Assembly (NCBI GenBank): GCA_021787665.1
Contig: JAJYLN010000015.1
Location: 1 to 59,722, forward strand
Length of the DNA stretch: 59,722 nucleotides
From: a bacterium
Lineage (GTDB): Bacteria; JAMCPX01
Direction of reading: 5' to 3'
Below, one piece after another: positions 41,439 through 51,085 of the stretch. The notes under the pieces were generated by a model. The model was not told where the DNA came from. It saw only the letters and a program-made list of their open reading frames with translations, and ran no database searches. How positions within the stretch are numbered: position 1 is the stretch's first letter; the number at the start of each line of letters is the position of its first letter. The position numbers were made by a program, and so were the translations under genes.

Positions 41439-41897
41439 TCAGTGCTTCCGGGGCCTCTTCCGGCCCTGCATAGCGAGCAGTTCCATGATCGTGCCCTCCT
41501 TCTCCCTCATACGCAGTGCCATCCTGCCGCCCTTCTCGTGGTCGTAGCCGAGCAGGTGGACAAAACCGTGGACGAACAGGGCCTCGATCCTCCTTTCAAG
41601 AGGCATCCCGGCAGCCTCCGCCTCCCGCGCCGCCGTGTCCACGGATATGACGATCTCTCCGAGGATGAGCCTGCCGTCTTCAGGGTCGGCCTGGTCCAGC
41701 GAAAAAGAGAGCACGTTCGTCGCGGCGTCCTTATGCCTGAACCGCAGGTTCAACTCCCGCACCACAGGATCGCCGGCAAACACGACGTACACCTTGACCG
41801 CGTCGTCAAAGACCGCGGCGAACCTCCTGAGTCTGACCGCTACGGCCCTGAGGCTGCCGCTATTTTTTCTGCATCGGGACGATATTTGAATATCCAT
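41439..41897 (-). CDS. ybeY: Endoribonuclease/rRNA maturation factor YbeY
   Basis: 152 residues. The zinc site HGFVHLLGYDHEKGG (three His) near the C-terminus, the TNVLSF motif and the LGEIVIS strand are diagnostic. YbeY is needed for maturation of the 16S rRNA 3' end and ribosome quality control. The ATG at 41897 lies 38 bases inside the preceding 7TM-HD gene in another frame. The neighbours phoH (YbeZ) and lnt are conserved around ybeY in many bacteria. Confidence 0.94.
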   Translation of the reverse strand: MDIQISSRCRKNSGSLRAVAVRLRRFAAVFDDAVKVYVVFAGDPVVRELNLRFRHKDAATNVLSFSLDQADPEDGRLILGEIVISVDTAAREAEAAGMPLERRIEALFVHGFVHLLGYDHEKGGRMALRMREKEGTIMELLAMQGRKRPRKH

Positions 41898-44169
41898 TGG
41901 GCTTTGCGGAAGGGGTATGGAATGTGAAGCCGGGATAGTCGACTCTCTTGTGGAATATGGCCGAGAGCACTTTGATGAAGCTCTTCTTGATCTCGTTGAG
42001 GTCGCTGAGAGCGAGCGTACATTCATCGAGCTGACCGTCCACGAACCGTGCGTTGACTATCTTTTCGACCATGGCCTTTATCTGTGCCGGGGTCGGCTCG
42101 GTGAGCGTCCTGGAGGCAGCCTCGACTGCATCGGCGAGCATCACGATCCCGGCCTCCCTGGTCTGGGGCTTGGGCCCCGGGTAATGGTATTCCTCTTCCT
42201 GGATGTTCGCACCGTTCTTCTCTTTCGCCTTCTCGTAGAAGTACTTCACCAGGCTCGTACCGTGGTGTTGCATGATAATATCGATGAGCTTCTGCGGCAC
42301 CTTGTTGGTCTTCGCGAGCTCCTTGCCTTCCTTGACGTGGGATATGATGATGAGACTGCTCATACTCGGCGACAGTTTGTCGTGCTTGTTCGTCATATAC
42401 TGCTGGTTCTCTATGAAGTAATCCGGCATCTTTATCTTCCCGATATCATGGTAGTAAGACGCAACCCTCGTCAGCAGCGGGTTTGCGTGGATGGAAGCGG
42501 CCGCGGCCTCGGCAAGCGTCGCCGTCATCATGCTGTGGCTATAGCTCCCGGGCGCGGTCACGAACAGGTCCTTGAGCAGGGGGTTTTCGAGGTTCGCGAG
42601 CTCCAGGAGCTTGATGTCCGTAGCATAGCCGAAGAGGGACTCGAACATCGGGGTAAGGCCGGTCACCAGCACGGCGGAGGTGATGCCGCTGAAGAACGCC
42701 ATGAAGAGATTTATCAGGAAGATGTTCGTCGGCTCGTTACCCTGGATGATCATGAAGGTGCCGGCGAGGAACATATCCACGCCTGATACGACGAGCCCGC
42801 CCTTTATTATCGACGACCTCTGCTCGCACTTGGAAAGCATGTGCGCACCCACGATACCGCTGATGATGTAGTAGAGCGCCATGAAGACATTGCTCGATAC
42901 GGCTATCGCTCCCGCAAGACCGGCAACGATGCCGAAGCCTATCGCTATCTCGGAGTTCAGAATCAGTCTCACGATCATGCCGGTAAAGGCCAGGGGCACC
43001 GCGTACGAGTAGGCCTCCTGGGGAATGCTGAACGACCCGATTTCGCTGATGCCTGACATCATCGTGGACAACCGTGCGACCAGGACCGCCAGGATCAGGA
43101 TGATCGAGAGGAAGACACCGTCCTTGAGCGTTATGGTAAACTTCCGTATGTTCCTCTGGGAGAACTCGAGCACCGAGAAAATCACGATAAAGATAATCGA
43201 GGCATAGAACAACACGAACACATACCAATTCTTGACGACCTCGCTGCCGCTGAGGACCTTCAGCTTCGCGAAGATGTCATTGTCTATCCTCTCCCCCTCC
43301 CTGACGATGAGCTCCCCCTTTTTCAGGTGCATGGTCGTCGGCTTGATGGACGCCTTCACCTTCGCTATCGTTTCCTCGGTGAGCGCCCTGTTGTATCTGA
43401 CGTCAGGCGCGATGAAGCTGATCAGGAAGTTCGTCAGCAGGATGTGGTCCTGGATGGAGATGAACGGGAAGGCCTCGGATATATAGTCGAACATAATGTT
43501 TTTGGTATCCTGGACGTCCACGAAGTTGTTGATGTCATGGATGAACAATCTTCCGATGCCCGGCGTTATGAGCAGGATGCCGGTGGATGCGTACTTCTGG
43601 ACGTTCGTATCGTTCTTTACCACCCTGTAGCGGTCATAGAACTTTTGTATCACTTCGAGCAGGGCGTCCTCGTACATCCTGCTGAAGCCCTTATTACTGA
43701 GAAGGGCGATGGCATCCGGGGACACGGACAGGCCTGAGACCTTTACCATGTTGCTGGTGATAACTTTTATGATGTCCGCGGTGTCCCTGTGCGCCACGAG
43801 CATGTTCCTGCCAATCACGAAGATCGTAATGAGGGCACTGTACATGCGAGGCCTGACGAAGGGATCGTATCTGAAGATCGGGGGCAGCGACTGTATCAGC
43901 TTCTCCGTGTTCTTCTCCGTACCCACGACATCCGGGGCCTCGATGTCCTGCGGCGAGTAGAGCGTTTGCTTGGCGATGTCCCCCTGATGGTAGCGGGAGA
44001 TCGACCGTATGTTTATTACCGGCGCTATGATGAAGCCTACGATGAGGCTCACCAGTGCCACGAGTACCGTCTTGACGACGTAGGGGTGCCCCTTCAACAG
44101 GGCCATTTTGTTAAGAAGTCCGGTGTAGTTGTCTTTGACAGCCGCTTTTGCCGTGGTGAGCAGGTTCAT
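41860..44169 (-). CDS. 7TM receptor with intracellular HD hydrolase domain (PgpH-like)
   Basis: 769 residues. A first membrane helix near residue 30-55 is followed by an extracellular 7TMR-HDED domain (about 60-300), about seven helices (310-500) and an HD phosphohydrolase domain with HSMMTATLAEAAAASIHANPL-type first helix, YYHDIGKIKMPDYF and QHHGTSL (roughly 530-700). PgpH of Listeria degrades cyclic di-AMP; homologues in Gram-negatives may act on other cyclic dinucleotides. It overlaps phoH by four bases (ATGA) and ybeY by 38, so this is a tightly coupled set. Confidence 0.9.
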   Translation of the reverse strand: MNLLTTAKAAVKDNYTGLLNKMALLKGHPYVVKTVLVALVSLIVGFIIAPVINIRSISRYHQGDIAKQTLYSPQDIEAPDVVGTEKNTEKLIQSLPPIFRYDPFVRPRMYSALITIFVIGRNMLVAHRDTADIIKVITSNMVKVSGLSVSPDAIALLSNKGFSRMYEDALLEVIQKFYDRYRVVKNDTNVQKYASTGILLITPGIGRLFIHDINNFVDVQDTKNIMFDYISEAFPFISIQDHILLTNFLISFIAPDVRYNRALTEETIAKVKASIKPTTMHLKKGELIVREGERIDNDIFAKLKVLSGSEVVKNWYVFVLFYASIIFIVIFSVLEFSQRNIRKFTITLKDGVFLSIILILAVLVARLSTMMSGISEIGSFSIPQEAYSYAVPLAFTGMIVRLILNSEIAIGFGIVAGLAGAIAVSSNVFMALYYIISGIVGAHMLSKCEQRSSIIKGGLVVSGVDMFLAGTFMIIQGNEPTNIFLINLFMAFFSGITSAVLVTGLTPMFESLFGYATDIKLLELANLENPLLKDLFVTAPGSYSHSMMTATLAEAAAASIHANPLLTRVASYYHDIGKIKMPDYFIENQQYMTNKHDKLSPSMSSLIIISHVKEGKELAKTNKVPQKLIDIIMQHHGTSLVKYFYEKAKEKNGANIQEEEYHYPGPKPQTREAGIVMLADAVEAASRTLTEPTPAQIKAMVEKIVNARFVDGQLDECTLALSDLNEIKKSFIKVLSAIFHKRVDYPGFTFHTPSAKPNGYSNIVPMQKK

Positions 44170-45152
44170 CGATAGCTTTTGTAGTAGTCCTTCTTGCCGA
44201 TCTCTTTCGACTCGTACGCCCTGATTATCTCCTGGACGAGCTTGTGCCTTACGATATCGACCTCGGAAAACCGAATGAACTTTATGCCCTCGATGCCGGA
44301 GAGCACCTCTATGCTCTCGACAAGGCCGGACTGCCTCTCCTTCGGGAGGTCTATCTGGGTTATGTCACCGGTCACGACCGCCCGCGAGCTGAACCCTATC
44401 CTGGTCAGGAACATCTTCATCTGCTCTGAGGTCGTGTTCTGTGCCTCATCGAGTATGATGAAGGAGTCGTTCAGAGTCCTCCCTCTCATGAACGCGAGGG
44501 GAGCCACCTCTATGACGCCCTTGTATATCAAGTCGTTCGCCCGGTCCTGATCCATCATATCGTAGAGCGCGTCGTAGAGCGGCCTGAGGTACGGAGAGAC
44601 CTTCTCGAACATGTCGCCGGGCAGGAAGCCGAGCTTCTCCCCTGCCTCTATGGCGGGCCTCGTGAGGATGATCCTGTCCACCTCTTTCCTGATCAGCATG
44701 ATGAGGGCCATCGCCATGGCGAGGTACGTCTTCCCTGTGCCGGCCGGACCTATGGCTATAACGATATCGTATTTCTTTATGGCTTCGAGGTACAGCTTCT
44801 GGTTGAGGCTCTTGGGGATGATCTTGCGTTTTTTGAGATTGATGAGCGAGTTGTCGAGGAATAGGGAGATCAGGTCCACGGACTGGTCCTCCCGCAGGAT
44901 GTCTATTGCGTGCAGGACGTCCCTGGGCCCCACCGCATATCCCCTGTCCACGACCGTGTAGAGCTCGGTGAGGATCCTATTCGCAAGCTCGATCGCGCTG
45001 TCCTCGCCGCTGTAGTTAACGATGTTCCCCCTCACATTGAGCCTGATCCCGAGATTGTTCTCGATGACTTTGAGGTTCTCGTTATTGACACCGAAGAGTA
45101 CCCTGGCAAGTTCGTTCGACTCGAACACCTGTGTCGATTCTTTTTCACTCAT
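44166..45152 (-). CDS. phoH: PhoH-like (YbeZ) ATPase
   Basis: 328 residues. An N-terminal KH-like region precedes the ATPase: Walker A IAIGPAGTGKTYLA (about 131-144), LTRPAIEAGEKLGFLPGDM, Walker B FIILDEAQNTT and the segment VVTGDITQIDLP. PhoH/YbeZ is an RNA-associated NTPase that works with YbeY in ribosome and RNA metabolism. It lies 20 bases after the DUF4388 gene and overlaps the HD gene. Confidence 0.93.
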   Translation of the reverse strand: MSEKESTQVFESNELARVLFGVNNENLKVIENNLGIRLNVRGNIVNYSGEDSAIELANRILTELYTVVDRGYAVGPRDVLHAIDILREDQSVDLISLFLDNSLINLKKRKIIPKSLNQKLYLEAIKKYDIVIAIGPAGTGKTYLAMAMALIMLIRKEVDRIILTRPAIEAGEKLGFLPGDMFEKVSPYLRPLYDALYDMMDQDRANDLIYKGVIEVAPLAFMRGRTLNDSFIILDEAQNTTSEQMKMFLTRIGFSSRAVVTGDITQIDLPKERQSGLVESIEVLSGIEGIKFIRFSEVDIVRHKLVQEIIRAYESKEIGKKDYYKSYR

Positions 45153-45172
45153 AGTTTCGCCGCACCCCGTGC

Positions 45173-46360
45173 CTACGGATACCGCGGTACGAGCAGTATA
45201 TACCTCGTACCCTCTACCGTATAATAGTATTCATTGCCATACGGGAATGTCAAATCCTTGCTCTGGACGATCCGCCTGTCAACCAATGCCTTCAGGGATT
45301 GAGGGTATGAGCCGTACTCCAGCCGGTAGATCTCGATAGCGTTCGACAGCATGATCTGCTGGTACCTGCCCAGGTACTGCAGGACATTCGCGTACGCTAC
45401 ATTGACCCTCGTTGGGGCCTGCCTGAGTGGGTTTATGTCCGAGTAGTAGAGGACCGCAGCCGCCACGCAGACCGTCAGAAGCAACATAAGAATGGACCGT
45501 GAGACGGCGAAGATACCGGCAGCGAACGAGCTCCGGCGCCTCCGGGCAACGGATGAGCCTTTTGACAGGATACCTATCTTGCCGGAGCTCAGGAGGCTGT
45601 CGATCTCCAGGATGACTGCGCCCCTGCTCAGCAAGCTCCTGTAATAGATGTCCCGCAGCGTACGGCTGCCGTCGACGAGCCCGAGCACGGCGTCCTGCGG
45701 AGACAGGGGCTCCTTGGGGGCAGGCCCCGGTGACACGGATGCCCCCTCCGCCACGGGGCCCTCAGTGCCGGTACCGCGTGTGTCTCTGTTGTCCTGGGGT
45801 GGCCCGGCCCTGCTGAGCACGAGGGCGTCGCCGTAGCTCCTGTTGATATGCGCTATCTCGTCGTAAACCCTCGATGACTCCATCAGAATGAACTCGGCGT
45901 TCACGGGCTCGCAGAACTTTGTGTCATATTCTATTGCATGGGGCTCGAACTCGTACGAGCCTGCCTTCATACCGTGCATCCGGTGCAGGCACTCGTAGGT
46001 TATCGTCGTTATCAGCTTTTTCACCACAGCCGCCGGCACCGGGGACCGCTCCGGGATCAGGTACTCGCTCAGTCCCTCTTTCTTTGCCGCGTCGAGCAGT
46101 GACTTCGTCTGGCGGTCATCGATCAGCCCCGCTTTTGCCAGCCTGTCCAGGATATACCTGACCGCTGCGCCAGGCGCCCGCCTCTTTGAATGTCCGGAAA
46201 GCGGCACGATTCTGACCAGCATCCCGTTGTCAATCAGTATGTCAAAGGCCTCCCTCGTATCGCCGGCCGTGATATGAAGGACACCTGTTGCCTGCTGGGA
46301 CGTGATCATCTGGATGATCGAGACGATATCGAATGTGCCGAGCGAGCCTTTCAGTACCAT
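45173..46360 (-). CDS. DUF4388 (PATAN-like) protein with membrane helix and pseudopilin-like tail
   Basis: 395 residues. The N-terminal 100 or so match DUF4388, known from signalling proteins (LKGSLGTFDIVSIIQMITSQ, GVLHITAGDTREAFDILID). A second helical region follows to about 165, then a Pro/Gly/Thr-rich linker and a short winged region (AVLGLVDGSRTLRDIYYRS). A single membrane helix (about 295-315; ILMLLLTVCVAAAVLYY) separates these from 80 C-terminal residues with LSNAIEIYRLEYGSYPQSLKAL and YYYTVEGTRYILLVP. That is the pattern of the globular end of type II pseudopilins, but placed after a C-terminal helix. It overlaps the TPR/zinc-ribbon gene by ten bases. The function is unknown. Confidence 0.75.
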   Translation of the reverse strand: MVLKGSLGTFDIVSIIQMITSQQATGVLHITAGDTREAFDILIDNGMLVRIVPLSGHSKRRAPGAAVRYILDRLAKAGLIDDRQTKSLLDAAKKEGLSEYLIPERSPVPAAVVKKLITTITYECLHRMHGMKAGSYEFEPHAIEYDTKFCEPVNAEFILMESSRVYDEIAHINRSYGDALVLSRAGPPQDNRDTRGTGTEGPVAEGASVSPGPAPKEPLSPQDAVLGLVDGSRTLRDIYYRSLLSRGAVILEIDSLLSSGKIGILSKGSSVARRRRSSFAAGIFAVSRSILMLLLTVCVAAAVLYYSDINPLRQAPTRVNVAYANVLQYLGRYQQIMLSNAIEIYRLEYGSYPQSLKALVDRRIVQSKDLTFPYGNEYYYTVEGTRYILLVPRYP

Positions 46361-48378
46361 TCAGCATTGCTCCTTGCAGCGGCGATGATGTTGATCAGGT
46401 ACAGGGCCGCTGCACCAGCGAGCGTTGCCGACCGCAGCATCGGGACGAACGGGTTGTCCGGCGGAAATACGGAAGCAATCAGACCGAATGAGCTCACATA
46501 CTCCGTCACGAGGTAGACGAACATGGAGAGCGTCAACACGCCCTTCACCGTCTCTCCCCGCAGGATCTGCCCCCCGCCCGGCACAAGGGCCGAGACAACG
46601 GTGTTCAGCACTTTCAGACCCACCTTCCACCTGCGGATGCGCCGGGTTATCTCGACTTTCTTTATGGTATCTTTCACCTCGTTTTTTATGTGGAACCTGA
46701 GGCAGTCCGTGCAGAGAAGCCGCACGTACCCATCGTCCCTTCTCCCGGTGCTGTAGATCCTGCCGCACGACGTACACCTGCGGTGCGACCTGAGCCGGGC
46801 GGAGAAGGCCGTTGCAATGAGGAACACGACAGCGAAGCACAGAGCGAGGTACGGCAGGTGACCGGCACCCGGCCACGCTATGATTTTGCCAAGAATGATC
46901 CCGGAGACCTCTGCGGCCTCCCGGTCGGATAGGGTGTTCCTGAACATGGTGTATGCAAGCGCCTTCGGGCCCGGCAGGGCATCAGCAAATATCCTGTTGA
47001 TATTCGACTTGTCGTAGATCGTAGCGTAGTATGCAAAGGCATTCGGGTCTGCCTCCTTCGCCTTATCGAGCTCGCTGGTACCTTCGAAGTTTACCTGCAT
47101 CAGATAGAGCTGGCCCAGGTCGTAGTGCGCGGAAAACGAGCCGCTATCCAGTGACACGGCCTTCCGGTAGGACTGCTCAGCGGCTGCCGTGTTGCCCATC
47201 GCGAAATCGAGGTTCCCGGCATCGCACATCACGGCGGGTATGTCGCCGTATCCGTTATCCTCCAGTCTCTTGTAGTACACGGACGCCCGTCCGTACGCCC
47301 CGGTCCTCTTGTAGTATATGCCGGTGTAAAGGTTACTGTAGAAATCCGACGCGTGAGTGTCAGCATAGGAGATGAGCCCGTCAATCAAGCCGCCCGACAG
47401 GTCGCCGTAGTTCATGGCCATGATGCCGGTAAAGGGCTGCTCTGCCGGCTCCCTGATAGTGGCGACGGCGATGAGGGCGATGTTGGCCAGCAGCGCGATG
47501 ATAACGATAACCATCATGCTGAAGACACGCTCCGGCCATTTCTGGAACACCGCCGTGGCCATGAGCCAGAAGAGCAGGAGCCAGACTGGCCCCATGCCGA
47601 AGAGCAGCGGTACGGCGATAGCGAGCAGAGAAAAGAGGTCGATGGTATACCCGGGGACATACTCCGGCAGCGCATTCCGCAGAACGGCGTGAACTTCCCT
47701 GGAGTATCGCACGATCAGCAAGGCTGCAAAAATGAGGAACACGATGAGCACCGTGATGGTCAGGTTGATGAGCCTGTTGGAAACGAACCGCAGTATGTTA
47801 TAGGGGTCGTCGAAAAAGGACGTGATGCCTTTTACAAGGTACGCGACAGCATCCGAGTACCTGGCTATGCCGGACCCGAACATGCGGTACGACATGACGA
47901 AGTAAGGCTCCGGCATGGACGGGGACAAGTCTACCGCATACCGGAGGAGCTTTTCCGAATGACTGCGGCCATATTCGTAGAGCAGGGCTGCGCTGTACGT
48001 ATAGAGATCCATGAAGCCGCTATCCAGCTTTATCTCGTTCAGCCTCCTGATGGATGGTCCGACAGCGCTGGCCCGACCTGCGGAAAAGGTACCGCCGGTG
48101 ATCCCGGAGTCGCTCCATACGCTGCGCAGGGTGTCCGCCAACACGCCAGGAGCGACCGGGAACACGGACGTGGTACAGGTCGTCCCGGGCAGGGTCCCGG
48201 TAGTAACGCCGGACACAGCTCCCGGCGCGGACGGGGCGAATCCGGCGGTCCCGGTGATCGCAGGGTATTCCCGGGATCCGGCAGACACGGGGAGCACTGG
48301 AGAACACAGAGCGCCGGTGGCCAGCAAGAGGCCCCAGGGCCCGGTAAGGGCAGCAACGATAAGCAGCTTCCTCATCAC
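46351..48378 (-). CDS. Multi-pass membrane protein with TPR repeats and zinc ribbon
   Basis: 675 residues. A signal-like hydrophobic start is followed by a Thr/Gly/Pro-rich exported segment, a TPR-like region (about 110-190), a cluster of helices (about 200-310), a second TPR block (about 330-460; NTAAAEQSYRKAVSLDSGSF, FSAHYDLGQLYLMQVNFEG) and a helix. Then comes a four-Cys zinc ribbon, CTSCGRIY and LLCTDCLRF (about 540-570), and finally two helices. The ribbon should face the cytoplasm. No catalytic motif is apparent. It begins one base after the MBL gene stop and overlaps the DUF4388 gene, which suggests the two proteins act together. Confidence 0.75.
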   Translation of the reverse strand: MMRKLLIVAALTGPWGLLLATGALCSPVLPVSAGSREYPAITGTAGFAPSAPGAVSGVTTGTLPGTTCTTSVFPVAPGVLADTLRSVWSDSGITGGTFSAGRASAVGPSIRRLNEIKLDSGFMDLYTYSAALLYEYGRSHSEKLLRYAVDLSPSMPEPYFVMSYRMFGSGIARYSDAVAYLVKGITSFFDDPYNILRFVSNRLINLTITVLIVFLIFAALLIVRYSREVHAVLRNALPEYVPGYTIDLFSLLAIAVPLLFGMGPVWLLLFWLMATAVFQKWPERVFSMMVIVIIALLANIALIAVATIREPAEQPFTGIMAMNYGDLSGGLIDGLISYADTHASDFYSNLYTGIYYKRTGAYGRASVYYKRLEDNGYGDIPAVMCDAGNLDFAMGNTAAAEQSYRKAVSLDSGSFSAHYDLGQLYLMQVNFEGTSELDKAKEADPNAFAYYATIYDKSNINRIFADALPGPKALAYTMFRNTLSDREAAEVSGIILGKIIAWPGAGHLPYLALCFAVVFLIATAFSARLRSHRRCTSCGRIYSTGRRDDGYVRLLCTDCLRFHIKNEVKDTIKKVEITRRIRRWKVGLKVLNTVVSALVPGGGQILRGETVKGVLTLSMFVYLVTEYVSSFGLIASVFPPDNPFVPMLRSATLAGAAALYLINIIAAARSNAEWY

Positions 48379-48379
48379 G

Positions 48380-49267
48380 CTACAGCCCTCTGAACTTCTT
48401 CCAGTACCGGATCAGCCCGAGGGCATTCATGTATGCCGGGTCTGCAAGGTCATAGAGATCGAGCAATTCCCTGTCGCTGCTCGCACTCAGGATCAGCCCG
48501 CGAAAATACGGGATGAACTCTTTGACGATCTCCTCGTCCTGCTTGCCATGTCTTAGCCTTGTGCCGATCCAGTCTGTCCATTGCAGTAACATGTCTTCGA
48601 GCCTCCGGAGATGCTCGTTCACGTCCCTGTATACGCCGAAGTGCGTGAGGTAGAGCGCCGACGGGCCTGCGTCGCGGATTATGCGAAGCGATGCCTGCCA
48701 GGTCTCGACGTTGATGTCGGGCGGCGGCGTAGGCGCAAAGACCGGGCCGCCCATGATCCTGATCCCCCCTATATCGCCGGTGAACATGTTGCCGTCTATC
48801 ATATAGACATTATGGTGCGACGCGTGGCCGGGAGTCGCGAGCACCTGCACCCTGATCCCTCCTATCTCTATGATCTCCCGGTCTGACGTCGGATGAATAC
48901 GGTCCTGCGGTAGGGGCTTGAACTGCCCCCACAACCGGTCCATATCATCCTGGTAAATCTGTTTTGCAGACGCGAGCAGCCTGGAGGGATCGGCGAGATG
49001 CCGTGCGCCGTTGCTGTTGACGAACACCGTAGCACCCGCTTCCGCAAGGTGCCATGCAGCGCCGGCGTGGTCCAGATGGATATGGCTGACGAACACGCCC
49101 CTGACGTCCTTCTCCACGTAGCCGTACCTTCGCAATGTCTCGGTAAGGCTCCTGTACACGGTGTCCGGACCTGTTTCGATCAGTATCGGTCCCTCCCCGG
49201 TCTCTATCAGGAAGCTCGCTATGGTCTGCGGCCCGAAGAAGCCGAGGTCCATGACCTTAATGTCCAT
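48380..49267 (-). CDS. Metallo-beta-lactamase-fold hydrolase
   Basis: 295 residues from ATG 49267. The metal ligands are clear: SHIHLDHAG (HxHxDH, about 78-84), TPGHASHHN, TGDIGGIR and a late THFGVY. The C-terminal 60 residues are helical. Such proteins hydrolyse thioesters, lactones, phosphodiesters or similar bonds, and the substrate cannot be told. An earlier ATG-like reading would lie within rlmN. The start overlaps the end of rlmN by 11 bases. Confidence 0.85.
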   Translation of the reverse strand: MDIKVMDLGFFGPQTIASFLIETGEGPILIETGPDTVYRSLTETLRRYGYVEKDVRGVFVSHIHLDHAGAAWHLAEAGATVFVNSNGARHLADPSRLLASAKQIYQDDMDRLWGQFKPLPQDRIHPTSDREIIEIGGIRVQVLATPGHASHHNVYMIDGNMFTGDIGGIRIMGGPVFAPTPPPDINVETWQASLRIIRDAGPSALYLTHFGVYRDVNEHLRRLEDMLLQWTDWIGTRLRHGKQDEEIVKEFIPYFRGLILSASSDRELLDLYDLADPAYMNALGLIRYWKKFRGL

Positions 49268-50342
49268 GGACGCCCTCCCGCACGCCCACCGGGGGCAGCG
49301 GCACCGGCCGGGTAGCTTCATCACCAACGCAACCGAGCTGACCGCACGCAGCGTCTATCTCCTCGCCGTGCGTGGTCCTTACCATACAGGCTATGCCGTG
49401 ACCAAGGAGGTATTCCTGAAACACCCGCACCTTTGCATCGTCCGGTCTCTCGTAGTCTGCCCCCTGGTGGCTGTTGAACGGGATCAGGTTCACCTTGAAC
49501 GGAAACTCCTTGAGGAGCTTTGCGAGTTGTATGGCGTGCGCAATGCCGTCGTTGACGTTCTTGATCATGACGTACTCGAACGTGATCCAGCTCTTCCTCT
49601 TCCTGTGGTAGTCCTTCAAGGCTCCGATGAGATCGCGCAGGGGATACTTCTCATTGATGGGCATCAGGGAAGACCTGGTGTCGTCGTACAGGGCGTTGAT
49701 GGACACCGCAAGATGCGCCTTCGATTCGTCGATAAACTGCCGGATTTGCGGCACCATGCCGGCGGTGGACACCGTTATCCTGCGCTGCGAGTACTGGTAA
49801 CCGTACTCGGACGTCAAAACACCGATGGCCTTCAGGGTGTTGTCGTAGTTTGCGAACGGTTCACCCATGCCCATGAATACGATATGGGAGATAGAGACTT
49901 GCGGATCTGCGGCCACGACCGCATCGAGCTGGCCGGTGATCTCCTGCACACGCAACTGTCTCCTGAATCCCTTGACACCGGTCAGGCAGAACTTACACCC
50001 GAGTGCGCACCCAACCTGTGTCGATACGCACAGCGTGTGCCATCTGCCCATGGGTATCAGGACGGACTCTATGGCAGAGCCGTCGTCGAGCATGAACTGG
50101 TACTTCGTGGTCAGGTCCCGTCCCCTCTTCTCGCCCGTCAGTCGCAGTGATCGGATATCGAAGTGCTGCGCAAGGAGGGACCGGTACGGCTTGGATAGGT
50201 TCGTCATGGCGTCGAAGTCCACGGCATGCTTTCTGTAGAGCCACAAGAACACCTGCCGGGCACGGTACGCAGGCATGCCGAGCCCTGTGAGCGCCTGTTC
50301 GAGCTCATGCAAGGTCAACGATTTGATGTCGGTCTTTTTCAT
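49257..50342 (-). CDS. rlmN: Dual-specificity RNA methyltransferase RlmN
   Basis: 361 residues. This radical SAM enzyme methylates C2 of A2503 in 23S rRNA and of A37 in some tRNAs. The cluster motif CALGCKFC, the preceding CVSTQVG, FMGMGEPFANYDN, STAGMVPQI and the methyl-carrying Cys in IDAACGQLG are all present. The last 20 residues are an unusual Pro/Val-rich extension (RPVPLPPVGV). It is the first gene of the long operon and lies directly downstream of an interspersed composite repeat. Confidence 0.94.
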   Translation of the reverse strand: MKKTDIKSLTLHELEQALTGLGMPAYRARQVFLWLYRKHAVDFDAMTNLSKPYRSLLAQHFDIRSLRLTGEKRGRDLTTKYQFMLDDGSAIESVLIPMGRWHTLCVSTQVGCALGCKFCLTGVKGFRRQLRVQEITGQLDAVVAADPQVSISHIVFMGMGEPFANYDNTLKAIGVLTSEYGYQYSQRRITVSTAGMVPQIRQFIDESKAHLAVSINALYDDTRSSLMPINEKYPLRDLIGALKDYHRKRKSWITFEYVMIKNVNDGIAHAIQLAKLLKEFPFKVNLIPFNSHQGADYERPDDAKVRVFQEYLLGHGIACMVRTTHGEEIDAACGQLGCVGDEATRPVPLPPVGVREGVHGH

Positions 50343-50531
50343 TGTCCAAGGCGGCTTTCAGCCGAAACCGAAAAGCTACGAATGAAATATGCTATCATAT
50401 ATCCCCCTTTCCCGTCTTTTCCAAAGGGGGATACTCTCCATCTCTCTTTGGAGAAGAGGGGAGGGAGATTTTCTTCTATGGTACAACATCTTTATTGCAT
50501 TCTGCATAGAAGTTGTAATCTGATATTCTAC
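50343..50531. repeat. Composite intergenic repeat, copy 2
   Basis: Beginning next to the rlmN start it shows GGCGGCTTTCAGCCG, then CCCCCTTTTCCC paired loosely with CCAAAGGGGGA, then a CTCTCTTTGGAGAAGAGGGGAGGGAGA stretch, and finally TGCATTCTGCATAGAAGTTGTAAT. The first and last blocks match 12217-12350 in order and orientation. Both copies lie just upstream of a minus-strand gene. It separates ndk from rlmN. Confidence 0.6.
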
Positions 50532-50947
50532 TGCGCGTGTATCTCCATCTCCGAAAAAAAGTACGGGATCTCCGTCGCAGCACTCTCCGGCCCGTCCGAC
50601 CCGTGCACGATGTTCTTCTCGATATCGGACGCAAACGTGTTCCGTATCGTGCCCCTGTCGGCTTTCTTCGGGTCGGTCGCACCCATAATGGTCCGCACCC
50701 TGTTTATGACATCGTCTCCCTCGAGCACCATGACGACCACCGGGCCTGATGACATGAAGGTCGTAAGGCTATCGAAGAACGGCCGGTCCTTATGCACCTT
50801 GTAGAATCCCATCGCTCTCTCCTTTGTAAGGTGGAGCATCTTCAGGGCGACGGTCCGTATGCCCTTTTCCTCGAACATCGCCAACACCTTTCCGGTTACC
50901 TGCTTTCTGACGCCGTCCGGCTTTATGATCGAAAGTGTCCTCTGCAC
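50528..50947 (-). CDS. ndk: Nucleoside diphosphate kinase
   Basis: 139 residues from GTG 50947, which has AGGAGG four bases upstream; earlier in-frame codons lack this. The enzyme transfers the gamma-phosphate between nucleoside triphosphates and diphosphates through the His in [19 protein letters not shown] at the start, [21 protein letters not shown] and [14 protein letters not shown] agree with the family throughout. It stands alone between repeat-containing intergenic regions. Confidence 0.94.
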   Translation of the reverse strand: MQRTLSIIKPDGVRKQVTGKVLAMFEEKGIRTVALKMLHLTKERAMGFYKVHKDRPFFDSLTTFMSSGPVVVMVLEGDDVINRVRTIMGATDPKKADRGTIRNTFASDIEKNIVHGSDGPESAATEIPYFFSEMEIHAQ

Positions 50948-51085
50948 ATTGCCTCCTTTTATACGTACAGTTTCTATCCCTCTCTTACGGTTCCTGCCAT
51001 ACCGTATCGTATCATAGTAACCCCAAAAATGCATTTGTAATCAAGAAGAAAATGCTTTCTCCTTATCCTGGAACGTTAGAGGTGC

